The notes below the pieces were generated by a model, which made no database searches, was not told where the DNA came from, and worked only from the letters and a program-made list of their open reading frames with translations. A stretch of 64,000 nt of DNA, from assembly GCF_029320955.1 (NCBI RefSeq), contig NZ_CP119757.1:4588001-4652000 (forward strand), written 5' to 3'. This document shows positions 28,625 to 37,859 of the stretch, piece after piece. The translations under genes and the position numbers were made by a program. This stretch comes from Flavobacterium sp. YJ01 (GTDB taxonomy: Bacteria; Bacteroidota; Bacteroidia; Flavobacteriales; Flavobacteriaceae). Position 1 is the stretch's first letter; each line of letters opens with the position of its first letter.

Positions 28625-29176
28625 ATGGAACAGGAATACGCACAAAATTCACCTTATGATTCGCCTTGGTCATTTTCGCAACGAATTAAAATGATTATTT
28701 GGGAATATGTTTGGTTATTGTTTTGTATTTGGACGCCAAAACCCTTTAATGCCTGGAGATTATTTTGGCTGAAATTGTTTGGCTGTAAAATTTATGGAAA
28801 ACCATTTGTACATCAAAGAGCGAGAATTCAAATTCCTTGGAATTTGATTTTACATGATCATGCATGTTTAGGAGATAGAGCCAATGCTTATACATTGGGC
28901 GTTATAGAAATATTCGAGCATGCTACAGTAGGGCAGGAAGTTTATTTATGTACAGGAACACATGCTTTTGAAAATCCTGCTTTCAATTTGATTACAAAAA
29001 AAATAACGATAGAGAAAGGTGTTTTTATTGGGGTAAGAGCCATCATAATGCCAGGATTAACAATAGGAGAAAATGCTATTGTTGGTGCAGGAAGTTTGGT
29101 TACAAAAAATGTTGAGAAAAATAATATAGTCGCAGGAAATCCTGCCAAATTTATAAAATCTAGAAGCTTTGAATAA
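28625..29176 (+). CDS. WcaF-like colanic-acid-type acetyltransferase
   Basis: 183 residues. Starts with YDSPWSFSQRIKMIIWEYVW, then FGCKIYGKPFVHQRARIQIPWNL and LGDRANAYTLG, which are family hallmarks of WcaF-type serine acetyltransferase-like proteins. Hexapeptide repeats fill about 75-175, and the end VAGNPAKFIKSR is typical. It would acetylate a residue of the exopolysaccharide. It begins 2 bp after the preceding stop and overlaps the next gene by 8 bp. Confidence 0.86.
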   Translation: MEQEYAQNSPYDSPWSFSQRIKMIIWEYVWLLFCIWTPKPFNAWRLFWLKLFGCKIYGKPFVHQRARIQIPWNLILHDHACLGDRANAYTLGVIEIFEHATVGQEVYLCTGTHAFENPAFNLITKKITIEKGVFIGVRAIIMPGLTIGENAIVGAGSLVTKNVEKNNIVAGNPAKFIKSRSFE

Positions 29177-29993
29177 AATTCCAATTACCGTAGTCGTTTC
29201 TGTTAAAAACGAAGCACTTAATTTACCTTCTTGTCTGGATAAATTAAAACGATTTGATCAAATTATCGTGGTAGATTCTGGCAGTACTGATGATACTATA
29301 GCTATTGCAAAAGAAAAGGGTGCTGAAGTATTACAATTTGAATGGAATGGAAAATTTCCTAAGAAGCGTAATTGGACGCTCCAAAACGGAAATCTTCGCC
29401 ATGAATGGATTTTGTTTTTGGATGCTGACGAATTTGTTACTGAAGCATTTGTTGATGAAGTTGCAGTAAAAACCCTAGATCCAAACTATAACGGATTTAC
29501 CATACAGTTTGAAAACTATTTTATGGGAAGAAAACTTAAATATGGTTACGGATTTCAAAAGTCGGCACTTTTTAAGAAATCTAAAGGAGCGTACGAAAAA
29601 ATCGAAGAAGATTTGTGGAGTCATTTAGATATGGAAGTTCATGAACACCCAATTATAGAAGGAAAAGTTGGTGTTATTAAATCTAAAGTTGTACATAAAG
29701 ACTTTAAAAACTTAGAACATTATATCGCCAAACACAATGCGTATTCTTCTTGGGAAGCACAACGTTATCTCCAATTAAAGAAATCTAAAAACGAACTTCT
29801 TTCACTTAACCAAAAGATTAAATACGGTCTTCTAAATACAGGTTTGCTTCCTGTTGTTTATTTTTTAGGAGCCTATTTTTTAAAATTAGGATTTCTAGAT
29901 GGTAAAGAAGGATTTTACTTGGCACGTTTTAAGTCACATTATTTTTTTCAAATTCAAACCAAAGTAGATTCAATCAAAAATAATATAAATTAA
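29169..29993 (+). CDS. Glycosyltransferase family 2 (WaaE-like)
   Basis: 274 residues. The GT-A fold opens with [27 protein letters not shown] near 36 and LFLDADEF near 85 (the DxD metal site) are diagnostic of GT2. Length and the C-terminal amphipathic, basic region resemble the WaaE/KdtX branch. It is an inverting transferase by family rule. TTG at 29169 is the start; it overlaps the upstream acetyltransferase gene by 8 bp. No ATG occurs in frame before the conserved first strand. Confidence 0.87.
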   Translation: MNKIPITVVVSVKNEALNLPSCLDKLKRFDQIIVVDSGSTDDTIAIAKEKGAEVLQFEWNGKFPKKRNWTLQNGNLRHEWILFLDADEFVTEAFVDEVAVKTLDPNYNGFTIQFENYFMGRKLKYGYGFQKSALFKKSKGAYEKIEEDLWSHLDMEVHEHPIIEGKVGVIKSKVVHKDFKNLEHYIAKHNAYSSWEAQRYLQLKKSKNELLSLNQKIKYGLLNTGLLPVVYFLGAYFLKLGFLDGKEGFYLARFKSHYFFQIQTKVDSIKNNIN

Positions 29994-29994
29994 T

Positions 29995-30939
29995 ATGAAA
30001 AGAATATTAATAACTGGTGGAGCTGGATTCGTAGGTTCACATTTGTGCAAAAGATTACTAAACGAAGGAAATGAAGTAATTTGCCTAGATAACTATTTTA
30101 CAGGAGCCAAATCTAATATTATAGAATTGTTGGATAACCCTTATTTTGAAATGGTTCGACACGATATTACAGAACCCTATTATGCTGAGGTTGATGAGAT
30201 TTACAATCTTGCTTGTCCTGCATCTCCAGTTCATTACCAATACAATCCAATCAAAACTATAAAGACTTCCGTAATGGGAGCGATTAATGTTTTAGGATTG
30301 GCAAAACGTGTAAATGCGAAAGTTTTGCAAGCTAGTACAAGTGAAGTTTATGGAGATCCTCTTGTGCATCCTCAGCCAGAACATTACTGGGGACATGTAA
30401 ACCCGATCGGGATTCGTTCTTGTTATGACGAGGGTAAACGTTGTGCTGAAACATTATTTATGGATTATCACAATCAAAATAATGTGGCTATCAAAATCAT
30501 CAGGATATTTAATACTTATGGTCCTAATATGAATCCTGCAGACGGGAGAGTAGTTTCTAACTTTATTGTGCAGGCTTTGCAAGGAAAAGATATCACTATT
30601 TTTGGAGACGGACTTCAAACCCGCTCTTTTCAATACGTTGATGATTTAGTGGAAGGAATGGTTAGAATGATGAATTCTGATCCTGCTTTTCTTGGTCCAG
30701 TAAATTTGGGTAATCCAAATGAGTTTACAATGCTTGAACTTGCTCAAGCAGTTATAGAATTAACAAATTCTAAATCGAAAATCATTCATTTAGAACTTCC
30801 GAAAGACGATCCTAAGCAAAGACAGCCAGATATTACTTTGGCTAAAAGCAAGTTAAATGGCTGGGAACCAAAGATACAATTAAAAGAAGGTTTAGTTACC
30901 ACTATTAACTATTTCGACAAGTTATTGTTAAATCAATAA
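29995..30939 (+). CDS. UDP-glucuronate decarboxylase (UDP-xylose synthase)
   Basis: 314 residues, extended [15 protein letters not shown] (about 6-17) binds [21 protein letters not shown] near 74-83; [10 protein letters not shown] near 112; YDEGKR near 141-146 with the catalytic Tyr and Lys; and [21 protein letters not shown] are UXS hallmarks. It converts UDP-glucuronate, made by ugd in this locus, to UDP-xylose. It is the last gene of the first block. A 199-bp gap follows that contains the second copy of the repeat with the near-palindromic core. Confidence 0.9.
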   Translation: MKRILITGGAGFVGSHLCKRLLNEGNEVICLDNYFTGAKSNIIELLDNPYFEMVRHDITEPYYAEVDEIYNLACPASPVHYQYNPIKTIKTSVMGAINVLGLAKRVNAKVLQASTSEVYGDPLVHPQPEHYWGHVNPIGIRSCYDEGKRCAETLFMDYHNQNNVAIKIIRIFNTYGPNMNPADGRVVSNFIVQALQGKDITIFGDGLQTRSFQYVDDLVEGMVRMMNSDPAFLGPVNLGNPNEFTMLELAQAVIELTNSKSKIIHLELPKDDPKQRQPDITLAKSKLNGWEPKIQLKEGLVTTINYFDKLLLNQ

Positions 30940-30991
30940 ACTTCTTTCGATAAACTCGAAGATACTGCTTTATACTCTTTTCTTTTTTTGC

Positions 30992-31011
30992 AATTTCCTT
31001 ATTAAGGACAT
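30992..31011 (+). repeat. 20-bp repeat with near-palindromic core, copy B
   Basis: Identical over 20 bp to 14065-14084, with core TCCTTATTAAGGA. It lies in the 199-bp gap between the two transcriptional blocks, about 130 bp before the 31139 start. A CTTC-GTCGA-GAAG hairpin followed by TTTTT lies 44 bp further on (31055-31072). Confidence 0.6.
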
Positions 31012-31138
31012 CAATAGTACAAAATTTGGGTTTTAACGAGGATTGTGGCGCTTCGTCGAGAAGTTTTTCTAGTGGCGTTCTTTTGTTTTAGTTTTACCTT
31101 GAAATTATGAAAAACATTTACTTTAAAATGTAATTATT

Positions 31139-31885
31139 ATGAGAATCACTATTATCACAGTATGTTACAACAGGAAAGCGACTATCGAAAAAGCGATCAA
31201 AAGTGTGTTGTCTCAAAATTATCACGACATCGAATATATCATCATTGATGGAAATTCTAAAGATGGAACACAGCGCGTTATTGAGTCTTACCGAGACAGA
31301 ATAAGCCAGTATATTTCTGAACCTGATAAAGGTATGTACGATGCCATAAACAAAGGATTGAAATTGGCAACAGGAGATGTTATTGGTCTAATGCATTCCG
31401 ATGATGAATTTTACGACACCAAAGCTATTTCGAGAATTGCTGCTCGTTTTAATACCGATTCGAGTATAGAAGGCATTTATGGTGACGGAGTTTACGTAAC
31501 CAATGATTCTGATGAACGTTTAGTTCGCGACAGAATTGGAGGCGTTTTTAGTCTTAAAAAAGTAAAGGGAGGCTGGTTGCCGTTGCACCCAACTGTTTAC
31601 TTGAAGAAGAGTATAATTGATAAACATGGCTTGTATAATCTTGATTTTAAAATAGCTTCAGATACAGAATTTTTACTTCGCTATTTGTATAAGTATAAAA
31701 TTAAGATGAGTTACATTGATAAATATATCGTTAAAATGAGAATGGGAGGTATGAGTACGAGTTTTAAAACGGCATTAAAAGTTTTAAATGAAGACTACAG
31801 AATCTATAAATATCACGGATTAACAGCAGCACAAGCAGTATTTCTTAAAAAAGGTCTTGCTTTAAAACAATATATAGTTCAATAA
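31139..31885 (+). CDS. Glycosyltransferase family 2
   Basis: 248 residues. IITVCYNRKATIEKAIKSVL opens the GT-A fold; IIDGNSKDGT near 37 and MHSDDEFYD near 82 (acidic metal site) fit GT2. EPDKGMYDAINKGL near 61 is the signature of the WcaE-like subgroup found in colanic-acid-type loci. It would add one sugar to the repeat unit. It starts the second block, directly before the export genes. Confidence 0.88.
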   Translation: MRITIITVCYNRKATIEKAIKSVLSQNYHDIEYIIIDGNSKDGTQRVIESYRDRISQYISEPDKGMYDAINKGLKLATGDVIGLMHSDDEFYDTKAISRIAARFNTDSSIEGIYGDGVYVTNDSDERLVRDRIGGVFSLKKVKGGWLPLHPTVYLKKSIIDKHGLYNLDFKIASDTEFLLRYLYKYKIKMSYIDKYIVKMRMGGMSTSFKTALKVLNEDYRIYKYHGLTAAQAVFLKKGLALKQYIVQ

Positions 31886-31925
31886 TTCTAGAGTGATAGA
31901 AAATATAAATATATACACCGTTAAC

Positions 31926-32693
31926 ATGAAGAAATTTTTCTTTCCTTTTATTTTATCGCTTTTATTAATGTTGGGGTCTTGTACTACCAAAAAGCAAATG
32001 TTGTATTTGCAGGATTTAGATAGTTATTCAAATTCGACCTTAACCTATACATCGCCTAAAATTCAGCCTAATGACATCTTAAAAATTGACATTGGAGATC
32101 TTAACCCAGTTGTAGCTGCACCTTTTAATATAAATTACGGAGTTACAAATATGCAGAACTCGGTTGAAATGATGAAATTATCGGGTTATTTGGTTAATCC
32201 GCAGGGGACTATTATGATGCCAATTCTTAACGAAGTTAAAGTAGGAGGTTTAACACCCGCTAATGCAGAAATTAAAATAAAAGAACGCTTAATAAATGAG
32301 AATTATCTCGTAAATCCTACTGTTCAAGTACGAGTGCTTAACAATAAATTTACCATTTTAGGAGAAGTAAACTCACCAGGTGTAATCTCTTTTAGCGAGG
32401 AATCGATTAGTTTGCTTGATGCAATTGGAATGGCAAGAGATTTAACCTATTCAGCCATTCGAAAAGATATTAAACTTATTCGTGAAGTAGATGGAAAACG
32501 TTTAGTGTACCATGTTGACATTACGACAGCTTCTTGGATGTCTAATCCAAATTTTAGAATCAGACAAAATGATGTAATTGTCGTAACTCCAAATAAACTA
32601 AAAGCAAATAGTGGAGGTCTTATAAAAGATCCGCTTCAATTGCTCGGAATAGTGGCGTCTCTTTCGGCATTGATTATTGTAATTGCTAAGTAA
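31926..32693 (+). CDS. wza: Polysaccharide export lipoprotein (Wza-like)
   Basis: 255 residues from ATG 31926. The N-terminal signal ends LLMLGSC (Cys about 19), a lipobox. A Poly_export domain (about 40-140, IQPNDILKIDI) and a SLBB-type beta-grasp (about 145-225, VRVLNNKFTILGEVNSPG) follow. A C-terminal hydrophobic stretch (LLGIVASLSALIIVIAK) probably spans a membrane. It forms the outer-membrane export channel with Wzc. An upstream GTG at 31893 would put 11 residues ahead of the lipoprotein signal and is not preferred. Confidence 0.9.
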   Translation: MKKFFFPFILSLLLMLGSCTTKKQMLYLQDLDSYSNSTLTYTSPKIQPNDILKIDIGDLNPVVAAPFNINYGVTNMQNSVEMMKLSGYLVNPQGTIMMPILNEVKVGGLTPANAEIKIKERLINENYLVNPTVQVRVLNNKFTILGEVNSPGVISFSEESISLLDAIGMARDLTYSAIRKDIKLIREVDGKRLVYHVDITTASWMSNPNFRIRQNDVIVVTPNKLKANSGGLIKDPLQLLGIVASLSALIIVIAK

Positions 32694-32782
32694 AAAGCAT
32701 AAGTGTAAAAAAGATTAGATAAGTATTTCAGAATCAAAATTTACGTATTGTTATTAATACCACTGTATTTAATTAAATAATT

Positions 32783-35122
32783 ATGGATTTCAAAAAAGAA
32801 CTTTTAAAGTATTTGAGATATTGGCCTTGGTTTGTACTAAGTTTGATTGTATTTGTGGGAGGTGCCTTTATTTTTATAAAAATAACTCCATCTACATACG
32901 AGACTACGGCTACTATTTTGTTTGACAAAAAGCAAGAAGACAAAACAAAAATAATTACAATTAGTACAGCTGAAAAAAGCAGTGAAGATAATCTAGAAGA
33001 TGAAATTAGATTAATTACTTCAAACGAGTTTTTATTGGATGTAGTAAAAAAATTGAATTTAAATTTCTCTTATTTTGAAAAAGTATATACTGTTCAAAAT
33101 AATACTGTAAATGAAGTTCCTTTCGCTTTAATACCAACTGTTGCCAAAGATTCTCTTCCAGAAGTTACTTATGAAATTAAAGTAAATAATGATGGTTTTA
33201 TTATAAAAGATCAAGCCACAGAAAAAACTTGGAATATTAAAGGATACAAAGGAACTGAGGCTATAGCTGGATTACCTTTTAAGATTCAGTTATCTGCTAA
33301 AGCAAAAAAGAATCCTTCTATTTATTTTGAAAATGAATATAAAGTAGTTGTTGAGCCAACGGCATTAGCCTTAAAAAACTTAAAAAAATCACTCTTTGTT
33401 GTAGCTGACGAAAAAGCCAAAGGAGTAGTAGAGCTTAGTCATGTTGGAGTTAGTCCAGATCAATCAAGAAAAATTTTAGGTGAAATTATCGTTTTACTTG
33501 ATAGAAGTATTGTTTTAAACAAGCAAAAAGTATTCAGAAATACAGTTTCTTACTTAAATCAAAGAATAAAAAATTTCACAAAAGAAAAAGATTCTATTGA
33601 AAGTGTAAAAGAAAAATACCTGCAAAATAATGATATCGGCGTAATGGACAATTATATTGTTGAACAAACTGCTGATAGAAGCCAGAAAAAGGAAAGTTCT
33701 TCTAATAATGAAAAACAAATCTCACTTGCCAATTTTGCACTTAATGATATCAGACAAGCCGGACCAACTCAAACTTTAGGAACAGGCTATAATTTAGAAT
33801 CTCCATCTGTTAACCAAATGCTTGTAAATTATAATGCAAGAATTCTAGACAGCCAATTGATTTTAGAAAGAGCTCAAAAAAATAATCCCGCGTATATTAG
33901 TTTGATGACTCAGTTAAGGGTTCAAAAACAAGAATTATTAAATACGTTAGAAGGATATTTAAATTTTCTTAATCAAAATAGCAGAGTTAACAGAGCAGAA
34001 CAAAGCGTCGTAGATGCTAAAGTAAAAAGTATTCCGACAAAAGATAAAGTTTTAGGAAACATCAACAGTAATCTTAGCCTTAAAGAAGAAACTTATGTTG
34101 CCTTATTGCAAAAGAGAGAAGAAGCAGTTTTAAACGGTGCCATTTTAGAGTCTAATTTAAAAACTCTAAATGCGCCAGAAACAAATTATTCTGCCATTTT
34201 CCCTCAGCCAAAAGTATTCATGCTTGGTTCATTTATGTTTGCTTTATTGCTTCCATTCGGAATTACCTATTTGCGTTTGTTTTTTGATACTAAAATACAC
34301 AATGAAGATGATATTGAGAAAGTACTTTCTAATATCCCGATTTTAGGACACATTCCTCAAATTAAAACACATGACAAATTAGACAACACGGCAACTTCAC
34401 GTTCTATGATTGCAGAAGCATCTCGAGCCTTAGTTTCAAATGTGTCTTATTTATTGCCAAGAAAAAAAGAAAGTAGAGGCAACGTCATATTATATACTTC
34501 AGCAATTCAAGGAGAAGGAAAATCGTTTTGCGCTTTTCATAATGCAATAACCATTAGCAACCTGAATAAAAAAGTATTATTAATTGGTGTCGATTTAAGA
34601 AATCCTCAATTGCATGATTATTTCAATGTAAATAGGAGAGTTTCAGGACTTTCAGACTTTCTGGCGAATAAAACTGATAACTGGAAAGAGTTTTTACAAA
34701 AAGACAATAATTTTTCGGATAGCCTAGACGTATTATTTACGGGAGAAACGCCTCCAAATCCTTCGCAATTGATAACAAATTCTAATTTCGAAACATTGAT
34801 TGAAGAAGCAAGAGAGCTTTATGATTATATCATTCTTGATACAGCGCCAGTCCAAATTGTTTCTGATACATTAAACTTTAGCCATTTGGCAGATGTGACG
34901 GTATTTGTTGTAAAATATGATTATACAGATAAGAGTAATCTAGTTCAGGCAAGTAATTTTATTAAAAAAGAACAGCTGAAAAATGTAGGTATTCTTATAA
35001 ATGGAGTAAATATGAAAACGGCTTATGGATACGGATATGGTGCGAGTTACGGATATAAATATCAAGAAGCACAAGCAAAAAAGCCCTGGTATAAAAAAGG
35101 GCTAAGAGTAAAAGAGGCTTAA
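32783..35122 (+). CDS. wzc: Tyrosine autokinase and chain-length regulator (Wzc)
   Basis: 779 residues. An N-terminal Wzz-like domain has a transmembrane helix at about 15-33 and a second at about 480-500, with a large coiled-coil periplasmic part between. The cytoplasmic kinase domain (about 540-740) has Walker A QGEGKS near 576, Walker A' LLIGVDLRNP near 600 and LDTAPV near 690. The C-terminal tail has a Tyr cluster (YGYGYGASYGYKY, about 750-763), the autophosphorylation site. It couples phosphorylation cycles to polymer length and export through Wza. No phosphatase partner is encoded next to it. Confidence 0.93.
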   Translation: MDFKKELLKYLRYWPWFVLSLIVFVGGAFIFIKITPSTYETTATILFDKKQEDKTKIITISTAEKSSEDNLEDEIRLITSNEFLLDVVKKLNLNFSYFEKVYTVQNNTVNEVPFALIPTVAKDSLPEVTYEIKVNNDGFIIKDQATEKTWNIKGYKGTEAIAGLPFKIQLSAKAKKNPSIYFENEYKVVVEPTALALKNLKKSLFVVADEKAKGVVELSHVGVSPDQSRKILGEIIVLLDRSIVLNKQKVFRNTVSYLNQRIKNFTKEKDSIESVKEKYLQNNDIGVMDNYIVEQTADRSQKKESSSNNEKQISLANFALNDIRQAGPTQTLGTGYNLESPSVNQMLVNYNARILDSQLILERAQKNNPAYISLMTQLRVQKQELLNTLEGYLNFLNQNSRVNRAEQSVVDAKVKSIPTKDKVLGNINSNLSLKEETYVALLQKREEAVLNGAILESNLKTLNAPETNYSAIFPQPKVFMLGSFMFALLLPFGITYLRLFFDTKIHNEDDIEKVLSNIPILGHIPQIKTHDKLDNTATSRSMIAEASRALVSNVSYLLPRKKESRGNVILYTSAIQGEGKSFCAFHNAITISNLNKKVLLIGVDLRNPQLHDYFNVNRRVSGLSDFLANKTDNWKEFLQKDNNFSDSLDVLFTGETPPNPSQLITNSNFETLIEEARELYDYIILDTAPVQIVSDTLNFSHLADVTVFVVKYDYTDKSNLVQASNFIKKEQLKNVGILINGVNMKTAYGYGYGASYGYKYQEAQAKKPWYKKGLRVKEA

Positions 35123-35180
35123 AATCAGTCTTTTATTTGACCAATTTCAAAGCTTATTTACTAAAATTTAAAACTAAAAA

Positions 35181-35597
35181 ATGTTTAATAAAATAGTTCT
35201 TATACTATTGCTGACAGTTATCGGGGTTGTGTTTTACTTCTCTTGGCTTTCTGATCCAAGTTTGTCTAGTGAAACCTATTTGCCAAGATGGCTTTTGAAC
35301 TGGAGTAATCATTATTACAATTTGCGAACTGCTGTTCCTTTTGTAGCTGTTGGCTTTTTATTGGAAATATATACAGATAAAAGAGGGGTAACAGATGTAA
35401 ATTATAACAAGAATTTAAATTTTATACAAAATATAGTTATTGCAGCCATAATAGTGTGTGTAGCCGAAGCAGGGCAGTTTGTAATTCAAAGAAGAAGTCC
35501 AGATTTAATGGATGTTTTTTACGGAGTTATAGGAAGTTTTACAGGAGCGTTAAGTTATAATTTACTGAAAAAAATAAGAAATGCGAAACAGACATAA
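35181..35597 (+). CDS. VanZ-like small membrane protein
   Basis: 138 residues with three or four hydrophobic helices (about 4-22, 50-65, 80-105 and 115-130). Spacing and the end motif RRSPDLMDVFYGVIGSFTGALSY near 103-125 match VanZ-family proteins. The function of this family in polysaccharide loci is not settled. Its 3' end overlaps the priming transferase gene by 17 bp. Confidence 0.75.
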   Translation: MFNKIVLILLLTVIGVVFYFSWLSDPSLSSETYLPRWLLNWSNHYYNLRTAVPFVAVGFLLEIYTDKRGVTDVNYNKNLNFIQNIVIAAIIVCVAEAGQFVIQRRSPDLMDVFYGVIGSFTGALSYNLLKKIRNAKQT

Positions 35598-36981
35598 ATT
35601 TACTTTCATAATGTGTTGCGCTATTGCCGATATGATTGCGATGGTGTTTGGAACAATAATATTTTTGAATTTTGCTATTGAAGAGAAAGTAGGTTGGAAT
35701 ACTTTATTTGTAAATAAAATGATTCCTATTACAATTTTAAGCTGGTTGTTCTCAGTTACTTATTTTCAATTATATAGAGTAGACGTTCTTTTTAGTTTAG
35801 ATGAATTTTTTAGAAACAGCTGGCGTGCGTTTTTTACTCAAAGAGTTTTATGGCACGGATACATTTTCATTTTTCAAGATGATGTTCTGTATTTCTTTGG
35901 AACCAAAGCAAATTTGATTCAATTAAGTTTCTTATTGTCTTACTTTTTGTTGTCCAGAATTCTTTTCACATTGGTTATAGGAAAGATCAAAGGATGGGTT
36001 TTTAGACAGTATACAGTTGCAATTTGGGGCTTTAATAAGACAAGTATCGAATTAGCCTCGCATCTAGAAAGTAATTCGTTCTTTATCAATTTTGTGGGTA
36101 TTCTAAATGAAAATTCATCTGAAGAATACACCAACAATGAAGATTTTTCTTTAGCGCTTTGTGCAGGAATTGATAAAGCATCGAGAGATAATATCAATGA
36201 ATTATACATTGTTTCTAAACCTGATTTTATTTCAGATCTGAATGATTTTTTTGAGCTTGGAGATAAACATTGTATGCGTTTGAAATTTGTGCCGGATTTT
36301 TCGTCCATTTCAAAAAAGCATTTCAACTCAAGCCATTTAAATAATTTTCATGTTATAAAACCTCGTTTTGAACCTTTGCAGAATGCTTACAATAGATTAG
36401 CAAAGAGAATATTTGATCTAGTTTTTAGCATTTTGGTTATCATTTTCATCTTGTCTTGGTTGTATCCTTTATTGGCTATTATCATTAAAAAACAAAGTCC
36501 AGGACCAGTTTTGTTCAAACAAATGAGAACCGGAAAAAAGAATCAGAGTTTTTGGTGCTATAAATTCAGAAGCATGTACGTTAATAATGCCAATGAAGCT
36601 CAACAAGCTCAGAAAGGCGACAGTAGGGTAACACCAATCGGAAAATTTATTCGCCGTACCAGTTTAGATGAAATGCCGCAGTTCTTTAATGTTTTGATTG
36701 GAAATATGAGTGTAGTAGGACCACGTCCTCACATGATTAAACATACGTCAGACTATAACGACCACATCAATAATTTTATGGTTCGTCATTTTGTGAAACC
36801 AGGAATTACAGGTTTAGCTCAAGTTTCAGGTCTGCGCGGAGAAACAAAAAAAGTATCTGATATGAAACGACGCGTAACAACAGATATAGAATACGTACAG
36901 CGTTGGAGCTTAATAAAAGATATTAAAATTTGCTTCTTAACTGTAATTGTAACCTTAAAAGGAGATAAAAATGCCTTTTAA
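35581..36981 (+). CDS. Undecaprenyl-phosphate sugar phosphotransferase (WcaJ-like)
   Basis: 466 residues. The N-terminal half has about four transmembrane helices and a cytoplasmic Rossmann-like region. The C-terminal bacterial-sugar-transferase domain (about 275-466) has RIFDLVFSILVI, KFRSMYVNN, RRTSLDEMPQFFNVLIGNMSVVGPRPH and GLAQVSGLRGETK. It starts repeat-unit synthesis by moving a sugar-1-phosphate, probably glucose, onto undecaprenyl phosphate. It is the only candidate for that step here. It overlaps the VanZ-like gene by 17 bp. Confidence 0.92.
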   Translation: MRNRHKFTFIMCCAIADMIAMVFGTIIFLNFAIEEKVGWNTLFVNKMIPITILSWLFSVTYFQLYRVDVLFSLDEFFRNSWRAFFTQRVLWHGYIFIFQDDVLYFFGTKANLIQLSFLLSYFLLSRILFTLVIGKIKGWVFRQYTVAIWGFNKTSIELASHLESNSFFINFVGILNENSSEEYTNNEDFSLALCAGIDKASRDNINELYIVSKPDFISDLNDFFELGDKHCMRLKFVPDFSSISKKHFNSSHLNNFHVIKPRFEPLQNAYNRLAKRIFDLVFSILVIIFILSWLYPLLAIIIKKQSPGPVLFKQMRTGKKNQSFWCYKFRSMYVNNANEAQQAQKGDSRVTPIGKFIRRTSLDEMPQFFNVLIGNMSVVGPRPHMIKHTSDYNDHINNFMVRHFVKPGITGLAQVSGLRGETKKVSDMKRRVTTDIEYVQRWSLIKDIKICFLTVIVTLKGDKNAF

Positions 36982-37048
36982 TAAATAATGAACTTAATAA
37001 TAAACTCAAAATAACTTAAAAAAATAAACTAATAAAACTAATAGAATC

Positions 37049-37252
37049 ATGGACATAACTAATTACTTAATCGGTTTACTTACAGGAGTTTCTGTTACAA
37101 CCTTTTTTATCGGGAAAGAATGGTATAAATATTATACTAAATACACTATCCAACAAAAACAATTGGATCGAATTTTAAAATTGAATGACAAAATCAAAAA
37201 ATTGAAAACTTTGAGTCCGTCAGAAACTCAAAATTACAATGTTGGTGTTTAA
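37049..37252 (+). CDS. Small single-span membrane protein at operon end
   Basis: 67 residues: one transmembrane helix (about 6-22, LIGLLTGVSVTTFFIG) followed by a basic, partly coiled segment and a Pro/Ser tail. No family recognised. It lies 67 bp after the priming transferase on the same strand and just before the terminator, so it is probably co-expressed with the export machinery. A regulatory or scaffolding role is only a guess. Confidence 0.6.
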   Translation: MDITNYLIGLLTGVSVTTFFIGKEWYKYYTKYTIQQKQLDRILKLNDKIKKLKTLSPSETQNYNVGV

Positions 37253-37279
37253 GACTGTATTTATTTAGATTTTTCCTTT

Positions 37280-37321
37280 GTACGCTTATTAATTAAGTTA
37301 AATCTAATAAGTGTGCTTTTT
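37280..37321 (+). terminator. Terminator of the polysaccharide locus
   Basis: GTACGCTTATTA pairs with TAATAAGTGTGC (12 bp, two G-T pairs), loop 13 nt, followed by TTTTT, starting 28 bp after the last gene of the locus. Confidence 0.75.
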
Positions 37322-37859
37322 AGTGAAGTGAAATAAAAAATATTTACTTTTTGAATTTTTACTTTCTTTTTTGATCGAGTAAAAATAAAATACATCCAAA
37401 AGTTTAGACGATTTTATGATTAAATCTAAAAGGAATTAGCTCGAAAAATATCGGGCTTAACCCTTTTAGATTTAGTCGTAGTGCAAAAGTTGTCGCCCAT
37501 TAATTCAAAGCTCTCCAAAATCTTCCATTTTTAGTCTCAATTTTAGATTTTTAGCAAATCTTAAATTCTGCAGACTCTTTCCTTGTTATACATTGCCTAA
37601 TCACTTTTATTTGATTTCTATCGGTAAAAGTCCCTTTTCGCGATAAATAATAGCCCCTTCTGTTTTTGGTATTTTTTAATAGAATCTTTTCGTTTGGTTT
37701 TTACATTATTCTAGTAAAAATTCAGACTAAGATTACTATAGGCTTTGCTTTTTTTTCAAAGAGCTAAAGCTTTGTTTATTAATAATCAAATTCCGGTATG
37801 AGTAATATACGCGGAATATAACGGGGTGTTTATCATTAAAATATAATTTGTTTTAAGAG
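37322..37859. other. Non-coding region, about 540 bp
   Basis: AT-rich stretch after the polysaccharide terminator and before the receiver-like gene. It contains the long hairpin at 37421-37474 but no convincing coding frame on either strand and no tRNA-like fold. Confidence 0.5.
37421..37474. repeat. Long inverted repeat / possible structured RNA
   Basis: Outer arms TAAATCTAAAAGG and CCTTTTAGATTTA are perfect 13-bp complements. Inside, GCTCGA pairs with TCGGGC through one G-T pair around an AAAATA loop. The 54-nt hairpin is much stronger than expected by chance. There is no T tail, so it is not a normal terminator; an RNA element or a recombination or protein-binding palindrome is possible. 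Confidence 0.5.

Noticed and set aside
35940..36326. 128-residue minus-strand frame inside the priming transferase gene
   Set aside because: Fully inside a confidently identified gene on the other strand, no recognisable motif.
37322..37859. Hidden tRNA or protein gene
   Set aside because: No cloverleaf with a T-loop consensus and no frame longer than a few dozen codons with a sensible start.
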